Positions 36,902 to 44,300 of a DNA stretch of 46,996 nucleotides are shown one piece after another. The first letter of the stretch is position 1. Each line of letters starts with the position of its first letter. Source of the stretch: a virus; the IMG/VR virus record IMGVR_UViG_3300042882_000414, positions 1-46,996 of that record; one strand, given 5' to 3'. The position numbers were made by a program, and so were the translations under genes. The notes beneath the pieces were generated by a model. That model worked only from the letters and a program-made list of their open reading frames with translations. It was not told the DNA's origin and ran no database searches.

Positions 36902-38638
36902 TCACCCCCAGAGTGTGAGATCGAGTGTGCCGGACTGGAAGTCGGCAGAGACAGAAATGACGGTCATCAAGCGCCCGGTGCCGTAACTCAGTTTGTCCGA
37001 CTGCACATTGACGACAGCACCCAGATCAAGCGTGGCGTAGCGATCCGCCGGATTAGCCAGCGTGACGGTGACGACATCCCGGCGCTGAGAGAACAACGCC
37101 AGTCGTCTGGCCGATTCAGCCTGCGCGATGGAGATGCCGTTGAGGGCCGAATCGTAGGTTTCGGTTTCGGCCAGCAATCGCTGGGTTTTGACATCCGCGT
37201 TCTCGGCCTTCTGGTCGCGTGACTCGGACGCAAACCACGCCGCCCGCAGTTCCGGCACCACACCCGCCAGTGACTTTTTATCTTGCGTGACATAGTTGAT
37301 GTCGGCTTTGAGGGTGGTCTGCCACAGCGGCAACTGGCCCTCCGGCTGGCGCTCAATCTCCAGCACCTCGTTATCGGTTAGCGTGGCAACGGGCGATCCA
37401 GAGGGCGCTTCGAAGCGGGCGATGCGGAAGCGGTTCAGTGAGTCAAAACCCCACCAGGCACCGACCGATTGGCAGAGGCGGTCAATGAGGCTGGCCGTGG
37501 TTTCTTCGCCTTGGACGACGATGCCCAAGCTGCCCGCGTTCTTGCTGTTGAGGGTGGTGAAATCAGCGGCCACCCAATCACTGGAGGTGTAGCCCTTCTC
37601 GGTGAGGATGCGCTGCACCAAACCTGCTGCTGTATTCGATAGGTAATCCCATTCCTCCGTCACAGACACGCTGATCTGGCCGTAGGGAACAGAGCCGAGA
37701 CGGAAGCACCCGATAGAGGGGCAAGCACGCCATGTGCCTTGCGCTGGCTCATTCGCCTCCATGTCGGCCTGATTTGTGTAGTCCGCACCCTTGGCCAGAT
37801 AAGCCCCCGCGTCGAACACGTTGAGAATGGCATCCACTGCGCCCGCGTTGACCATGTAGATCAGCTTGCTGGTATTCACCTGAACCGGCTGCATCAAGGC
37901 AATGCGCCCGAGGATGCGCGGTTTTGACTGATCCTTGATGTCATCCGCCGTGCCATCGATGCCATTCGGCAGCACATTGGTCCCGCCAAACTTGGCCGTG
38001 CTGAACGGCTTGTCCAGCGCCACCGACCGATCCCGCAGCCGCACGGAGATGCGCTCACGCTCCACGGCCACCGTCTCGATAGTGGCTTTCAGTACAGTGG
38101 TGAAGGCGCCATAGGCGGCGGTTGGATCTCCGATCTTGAGTGTCAGCGTGCGTCCGTCATAAAAGTCATCGGCCATCGCCGCGAGTTCACGGTCGATGTT
38201 GACCAGCGTCAGTTCACCGAAGGACACATTGGCCTTGCCGCCGGGTGAAGCACCCATGCCGCGAGTGAAGGTGGCCGGGTTCTCGATGCGCGGCTTGTAG
38301 AATGCCCCCGCATTGTCGAAGCCCTGCCCGCTGGCGAAGCGGTAGGTGATGACACTGGAGGAGGCCGGGTCATAGGCTTCGATTTCCGCCAGGAAGATGC
38401 GTGTGGCGCGCCGGTCATATCGCGGCTCAAAGCGAGTGAGGTTGAATTGCAGAACAGCCGCCTGCGCCTCGCCCATAGCCACCGCAAAGAAACCCACCCC
38501 GCGTTTGAATTGCAGTGCCTGTGCGCTGGCTTCTGCCGCAACCAACGCCGAAAACTGTGCCTCACGATCCTGGATTAGCGGATCATTGGCTTCCGTCAGC
38601 AGGCGTTCGCCAGTTTCTTGAAGGAGGTAGTTAGTCAA
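36902..38638 (-). CDS. Tail hub / baseplate-like protein
   Basis: A protein of 578 aa. Recognisable features are SFGELTLVNIDRELAAMADD in the N-terminal half, QRILTEKGYTSSDWVAADFT and a long C-terminal part (IERQPEGQLPLWQTTLKADI; PADRYATLDLGAVVNVQSDK). Proteins of this style form the central tail hub beneath the tape measure. It sits one base from the discoidin-like gene. Assignment is from position, size and general sequence resemblance. Confidence 0.7.
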   Translation of the reverse strand: MTNYLLQETGERLLTEANDPLIQDREAQFSALVAAEASAQALQFKRGVGFFAVAMGEAQAAVLQFNLTRFEPRYDRRATRIFLAEIEAYDPASSSVITYRFASGQGFDNAGAFYKPRIENPATFTRGMGASPGGKANVSFGELTLVNIDRELAAMADDFYDGRTLTLKIGDPTAAYGAFTTVLKATIETVAVERERISVRLRDRSVALDKPFSTAKFGGTNVLPNGIDGTADDIKDQSKPRILGRIALMQPVQVNTSKLIYMVNAGAVDAILNVFDAGAYLAKGADYTNQADMEANEPAQGTWRACPSIGCFRLGSVPYGQISVSVTEEWDYLSNTAAGLVQRILTEKGYTSSDWVAADFTTLNSKNAGSLGIVVQGEETTASLIDRLCQSVGAWWGFDSLNRFRIARFEAPSGSPVATLTDNEVLEIERQPEGQLPLWQTTLKADINYVTQDKKSLAGVVPELRAAWFASESRDQKAENADVKTQRLLAETETYDSALNGISIAQAESARRLALFSQRRDVVTVTLANPADRYATLDLGAVVNVQSDKLSYGTGRLMTVISVSADFQSGTLDLTLWG

Positions 38639-38641
38639 GGA

Positions 38642-38956
38642 CTAGCCCCACACCCGACGCCATACTTGCGGCTCGGGGTCTACGCGATAGGCTTCCAGGG
38701 GTGCGCCGTCCTCATCCGGCAGGGTGCGGACGTTCACATGCCAGCCGTCGATAGCGACGGGTTCTGGCGGATTCTCAGGGTCTTGGGTGGCCTGTTGCGC
38801 GTAGAGGGTGCCCAGCACGTCGATGTTGCGGAAATTGGACTTCAGCGTCGTCTCGGTGACGTGGCCTGCCTCATCCCATGCGCTCGGCTCCTCGGTGTAG
38901 AGGACGGCTTGTGCGTCCGCTTCAGACTCAAAGCGGAGGTAATAATCGGTGTACAT
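38642..38956 (-). CDS. Tail-region hypothetical protein, 104 aa
   Basis: An acidic protein of 104 aa starting YTDYYLRFESEADAQAVLYT, with GWHVNVRTLPDEDGAPLEAY near the end. Its partner genes are tail tip proteins. Small proteins with this start are found in the tail modules of several siphophages. Function unknown. Confidence 0.68.
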   Translation of the reverse strand: MYTDYYLRFESEADAQAVLYTEEPSAWDEAGHVTETTLKSNFRNIDVLGTLYAQQATQDPENPPEPVAIDGWHVNVRTLPDEDGAPLEAYRVDPEPQVWRRVWG

Positions 38957-38958
38957 AA

Positions 38959-40518
38959 TTAGCTCGTTATCGCTTGAAGTTGCGCGTTAGTGAGGCGTTT
39001 GGGGTAATAGGCGAGGCGGCGGATAGTGCCGTTGAGTGGTACGCCAAAATCAAGACGCGCTCCAATAGTTAAGACTGTAGCGGCGGCGACCGCAGTGTTT
39101 GATGCAGTGGCAACCGCACTGGCATCTAAGCAAACTGCATTACCTGATGCGCTATGATACCCAGCTACCTTAAATGGTACGTTTTGACTTCTAAGGTTAG
39201 AGGTGTTCGCCCCCCCAAAAACGACGTTATTAATAACATCGCCTATGTTGATACGTCTGGAGGTATCACTAGATAAAGTAAACCTGTTTATGGAAGTAGC
39301 ACCAAAATCACAAAGGCTTATAAAAGTTGAATTGGGCGCACTGGTTGTCGCCTCGATATAGGCCGTCCCCTCATCCTGCCGATACCAACTGCTAAAATTC
39401 GTCCCCGTCATACTCGCCGCATCGGCGGAGCGGGTCACTTGGCTGGCGACCGTGGGGATGTAGGACGTGGCAAAGGCACCGGCTTCGAGTTGTGCGCCCC
39501 AGAGGTAGATACCGGAGAAGCCGTCGCCTGTGTATGAAACATTTCCAGAAGAAGTCATCTGTATGTAGTAACCGGGTCTTGAACCAGCAGTGGCCGTGGC
39601 AGTGGCTGTAAATGAGCATCTATACCAACCATTACCAGCACTCACAATGCTAGCCGTAGCACTTGCCCCAGTAGAAACTATGGTTCCTGTTGATAAATCA
39701 TAAATAGCATTAGCGGCAGCAGGGAAAGTGGATGCCCCTACATCTGCTGCTATATTGATTCTGGAGCGACCGTTTTGTTTTGCAAAAAAAGTTAATGTAT
39801 ACGCCGTTCCAGAGCTAAACGATAAATTGCTTGATCGTGTCAGTTGATGAGAGCCAGTTGAAGTATCTTCAATCAGGACATCTGCTGTCAGCGTTCCATC
39901 AGGCGCGACAACCGTGTTCGCCGTGATACTAATGGCACTCTTTGTCCAAGCCGCATTATCAAACTGCTCCGAATACGTCAGTAAATTCACCCGCTGTTCT
40001 TCAATCTCCAGCCCCAGACTTTCACCCGTCAACGGATTGTGATCGAAGCGTGGCACCCCAGCGAGTGCGGTTTGCAGCGCGGGGACATAGTTGGTGATCG
40101 GCTGAGTGGTGGTGGGGGTGTAGGCCGTGGCGCTTGATCTGGCTTCTAGCTGTGCGTTTGAAACCGTGCCAGAAACCGTCAGCGTCAAAGTTCCAGCAGT
40201 AGGTGTGAAAGTCAGAGACACACGGTTGGATACTCCTGTGCCGACTAGCGGTCCCGCCGTGGACGCCCCCGATAGCGTGACGGACCCGGTATTCTGAAAC
40301 GACAGCGTATACGCCTGAGCGATGACCGCGACGTTTTGCGTGGCCAGCGTTGCGCTGTTCAGCAGCAAATTCTCTTCCGCCTTCGCCACTGTCTTGCCGT
40401 CGTAGAACGTGGCCGTACTCGCTCTGGTAAACGTCACCCGAGGGTCAAGCGTCTTGGTATTCGCAAAATCAAGATTCAGCGACGGGCGAATATCGGGGTA
40501 ATTGGATTGAATAGCCAT
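38959..40518 (-). CDS. Tail fibre / head-spike fibre domain protein
   Basis: A protein of 519 aa. It begins RPSLNLDFANTKTLDPRVTF, then RASTATFYDGKTVAKAEENL, a start often seen on phage fibres. Beta-sandwich segments like carbohydrate-binding modules follow (LTFFAKQNGRSRINIAADVG). The end (LDFGVPLNGTIRRLAYYPKR) is typical of LamG-like domains. It probably binds surface sugars. Parts (39050-39350 and 39540-39870) are clearly more A/T-rich than the flanks, suggesting exchange of binding domains. Confidence 0.8.
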   Translation of the reverse strand: MAIQSNYPDIRPSLNLDFANTKTLDPRVTFTRASTATFYDGKTVAKAEENLLLNSATLATQNVAVIAQAYTLSFQNTGSVTLSGASTAGPLVGTGVSNRVSLTFTPTAGTLTLTVSGTVSNAQLEARSSATAYTPTTTQPITNYVPALQTALAGVPRFDHNPLTGESLGLEIEEQRVNLLTYSEQFDNAAWTKSAISITANTVVAPDGTLTADVLIEDTSTGSHQLTRSSNLSFSSGTAYTLTFFAKQNGRSRINIAADVGASTFPAAANAIYDLSTGTIVSTGASATASIVSAGNGWYRCSFTATATATAGSRPGYYIQMTSSGNVSYTGDGFSGIYLWGAQLEAGAFATSYIPTVASQVTRSADAASMTGTNFSSWYRQDEGTAYIEATTSAPNSTFISLCDFGATSINRFTLSSDTSRRINIGDVINNVVFGGANTSNLRSQNVPFKVAGYHSASGNAVCLDASAVATASNTAVAAATVLTIGARLDFGVPLNGTIRRLAYYPKRLTNAQLQAITS

Positions 40519-40522
40519 TGTG

Positions 40523-40879
40523 TTACGCCAAAGTCAGGGTTGTCGAACGCACCGTGCCGTCAGTGCCTTTCACCTTGACGACGAGGGTGGTGTTGTTCGT
40601 CAACTGAAAGGTCATTTCGCCGATCCCTAGCGGATGCGCCGAGGTTTGCGGGCGGATGACAAACTGGTCTTCATTCTGATACGCCAGATCACCCAGATAC
40701 TGATTCAGCGGCACTTCGTTGGGGGCGGTGCCGATGTCGGATTTTGCGACGAGGGATGGATCGGTGGCGATGATGGCTCCGGTCGCTTTCTTGGTTTCAC
40801 CATCCTGCACAACGGCCAACACTTCAACCCCGGTCAGGGTGGTGGCTGGATTCAACTCTGAAATCTTTTTATCAGGCAT
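40523..40879 (-). CDS. Tail fibre-like small protein, 118 aa
   Basis: A protein of 118 aa: DKKISELNPATTLTGVEVLA and VVQDGETKKATGAI, the common start of phage fibre and tail proteins. The C-terminal half is a beta domain (HPLGIGEMTFQLTNNTTLVV). The ATG at 40879 is one base beyond the previous stop. It may be a fibre tip or connector. Confidence 0.75.
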   Translation of the reverse strand: MPDKKISELNPATTLTGVEVLAVVQDGETKKATGAIIATDPSLVAKSDIGTAPNEVPLNQYLGDLAYQNEDQFVIRPQTSAHPLGIGEMTFQLTNNTTLVVKVKGTDGTVRSTTLTLA

Positions 40880-40880
40880 G

Positions 40881-41321
40881 TCAGTTATCCAGTTGAATCT
40901 GCAACTGCCCCACCGGGATGGTGGGGGCGCTGTCACCGTTGGCGACGAGACGGGCGGTGGTCATGGCACCCCAGACCAGCAGGTTGCCACTGGTCAGGGC
41001 ATCGAAGATGCCGAAATGAGTGACGGTTCCCCAATCCGCCGTCGGATCGGGCCATTCGATAGCGTTGTTGTTGCTGGTGGTGCCGGAAGTGCCGGAAGAC
41101 GCGGCGGTGCTGTTCGCCCCTTGTGTTCCAGCCCAACTCACCAAGCTGCACGCGACACTCACGCGGGCATAGCTGCCGCCGCTGACTTCGGTGCCGCTGC
41201 TGCTATCCGAGGGGGCCGATGTGAGTAGGCCGACATACAGGATTTCCGGGAAGCTGTACGCTTGCCCGCGAAATACCCGATCAATCATTTTGTTTTCGAG
41301 ATAGTTGGAGAGTGCGGCCAT
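40881..41321 (-). CDS. Phage tail fibre-type protein, 146 aa
   Basis: A protein of 146 aa. It starts LSNYLENKMIDRVFRGQAYS, with LYVGLLTSAPSD, TEVSGGSYARVSV and WGTVTHFGIFDALTSGNLLV, all marks of a well-known family of small phage tail fibre or minor tail proteins. The ATG shares one base with the tape-measure stop. It likely decorates the tail tip. Confidence 0.85.
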   Translation of the reverse strand: MAALSNYLENKMIDRVFRGQAYSFPEILYVGLLTSAPSDSSSGTEVSGGSYARVSVACSLVSWAGTQGANSTAASSGTSGTTSNNNAIEWPDPTADWGTVTHFGIFDALTSGNLLVWGAMTTARLVANGDSAPTIPVGQLQIQLDN

Positions 41322-44300
41322 CAGGCTTGTATCCTCGCGTTGCGTTCCATTTTTGTGAGGCGCTGTTCCATGCCGGACAGCTTCTCGATAATCTGCGGGT
41401 TGGCATTGGATTGCGTGACCACCACGGCCCGCATTTCGGCCTTGAGTTCGGCAATCGCGGCGACAATCTTCTGGTCGTCGGCCAGCATGGCGCGGGTGTC
41501 GTTGGCATTGATAACTTGGCCGGGTCGATTAAAGCGGACCAGTTCCGGCCCTTGTTCACCGACAAGGGCGAGGCCGGGTTGGGCGAGTCCGCCTTTGGCA
41601 AATTGAGGCACCGGAATCGTATTGAGTCCCTGCCCAGCCAGGATGGCGTTGAGGGCTTCCAATTGCGCCGTGTTTAAGCGGGTGCCTGCCTTCAATTGCT
41701 CAAGCTGCCAATTTGCCAAGTCCAAGGCATCTTTCGCCATCTGTTCGGCTTGGGCCTTGGCCTCGTCCGCTTGCTTTTGCGCCTCAATGCGGGTGAGTTC
41801 GGCTAGTCGTTGCAGTTCTTTCAGATCGCGTTCAGCGGCTTCCCGTGCGGCCCGCATGGCGAGGTTCTTGTTCGGGTCACTCAGGTCCGCGATGCTTTGC
41901 TGAGTGGCTTTCTGCGCGGCTTCGATCTGGGCTTGCGCCGTTTTGCGAATTTCGTCCTGCACCGCCTGAGAGGCGGTCCGCAGGGCATCCAACCGATCTT
42001 GCTGCTGTTCGCGCAGCAGATCCATTTGCTCAGCCTGGATGTCTCGCAGGACATCCATCTGCTCGGATTGCTGCTCTCGCAGCAGGTCCATCTGATCGGA
42101 TTGAAGGTCGCGCAAGGCTTCAAGCTGGGATGCCTGCGATTCCCGCAGTTCGTCAATGCGCGATTGGATGGAGTCGGGATCGGGGGCGGACATGCCGCCG
42201 ATGGCGGTCATCGCGTTTTTGATGCCGTCAAAGATGCTGCTGTATTGAGTGCCGCTGCCGTAGTATTGCTTGGCGGCTTCAAGATACGCATCCGATGCAC
42301 CCGTCAGCTTGCCCATCGCCTCGGCATCGCCGCCTTGGGCTTTCAGCAGCAGGTCTTGATATTGCCGCTGGGCTTCGGCCAGCCGCTGTTCAGGTGACAG
42401 CGGACTGCTCCCACCTAGCGCCATGCCGCGCACGTAGTCCTGGATGTTGCGGATGGCATCACGCAGTTTGTTGGCCGCATCCAGTTCGTCGGTCAGGGCC
42501 TTCATTTGCACGTCATGCGCCTTCTGCAAGGCCTTCTGCTCTTGGTCGAACTGCTTGTTCAACGCCTTTTGTTCGGCGTCGAACTGCTTGTTCAGCCTTT
42601 TCTGCTCGGCATCAAACCGCTGGTTGAGCGCCTTCTGCTCGGCCTGATCCAATTTGCCTTGGGCCTTGATGGCGGCTTCCAATCGATCCGACTCGGCATT
42701 GATGGCGGCTTCGGTCGCGGCATTGATGGCGTCGATTTGCAGTTGCAGGCTGGCATTCAGCCGGTCGGTTTCAGCGGCGATATATTCGCGCTCGGCTTCC
42801 TGAATCGCGGCGATCTCGGCGTTGTAGCGGGCCATGACCGCGGCCTGGGCATCATTGATTAGCCCGACTTCCGTCTCGACATTGCGCCCTGCCCCGCCCT
42901 GCACACCGAGGATATAGTTGTCGATAGCGCCAAACGCGCTGTTGCGGTCGGCATTGGCCAGATCGAAAACAGCCCCCGGCCCTTGCAGTTGCGCCAGTTG
43001 CGAGGCCAGTGACTTCTGCACGGCGACCACCGATTGCAGCCGTTGCTGGCTGGCTTGAACGGTCTGGACGATCTGACTGAAGACATCTTCGAGTGTCGCG
43101 CCCATCGAGGTCACCGCGTCATCGATGATGGCCTGTTTCTCCAGGGAGACGCGGGCGATCTCGGCGGCTTTGTCCATGCCCTCTTTGGCCATGATCTGCG
43201 CTAGTTCCTCATTCAGCGCATTGAGTTCGCTGTTGAGGTTGGACCAGCGGGCAATCTTGGTCTTTAAGGTCTTGATGACTTCCTTGTTTTGCTTCTTGGG
43301 TGCCTTGGCCAGTTCGTCGGCCAGCTTGCGCTCCCAGTACGCAACCTGTTCATTCATCTGCGCCACGCCACCGAAGCGGGCCTTGATGCGCTTCATCAGC
43401 ACATTGCGTTCGGCAAACAGCGGATCGCGGGCATTATTGGCCCCGGTGGTGATGGCTTCCAATCGGCTGGTAGAGCCAGCCGTCACGCCGGTCAGCAAGG
43501 TAGCGAAATCGCTGCCCACTTCCTTGATCTGATCGCCTATGGCCTTGAACGGATCGAGGACGGCGGCGTACTTTTCGCGGATGGATTCGGCCTGATTGGC
43601 CATCTCGGCAAAGGCCGGGGCCAGTGCGATGAGTGCGCCAAACAATTTCTTGCCGGCGTCGGTGCTGGTGTCGATCCCGGCCACCAGATCGCGGAAGCCG
43701 TCCTTGCTGGTGGGTAAGGAGACGCCCAGACGGGCAAAGGATTCGCCCACATCGCGGACGGCCCCGGCATATTGCTCGGCGGGTGTCAGGAAGTTGTCGG
43801 TAAAGGACTCCATCGCTTCGACAAAGGCACTCAGCCCGCCTGCCGCGTTGGTCATGACGATGCTGAAGCCACTGTCCCCGATGCCTGCGGTCTTCAATAG
43901 GCTGGAAGCCCGCATGATGGTCTTGTAAGCCTCGACAATCTCCTCGGCCCCGCCTTGCAGGACGTTGATGTATTCGCGAACGCCTCCTGACAGGGTGGTC
44001 TGTGCCGCCAGCGATTGCCGAATGATTTCAGCGGCGACGTTGCCCTGGGCGTTGGTAATCTTCGTATAGCGGATGGCCTCGACACCCAGCCGTTCCAGTT
44101 CGCCCTGAGCGCGGCTGATGCCGGCGGATACGCGGAGGAAGGTTTGCGCCATGCCTTCGCCAGACTGACGGAATCGGTCGAGTTGCAGGCCGAGATTGCG
44201 GTCGAGGGTTTCGGCAATGCTGTCAGTGATGCTGGAGAAGACGGCATTGAGTGCCTTCGTCTGCTCTTCCAGCGTCATGTCCTTGAGGCTGATCTGCGTC

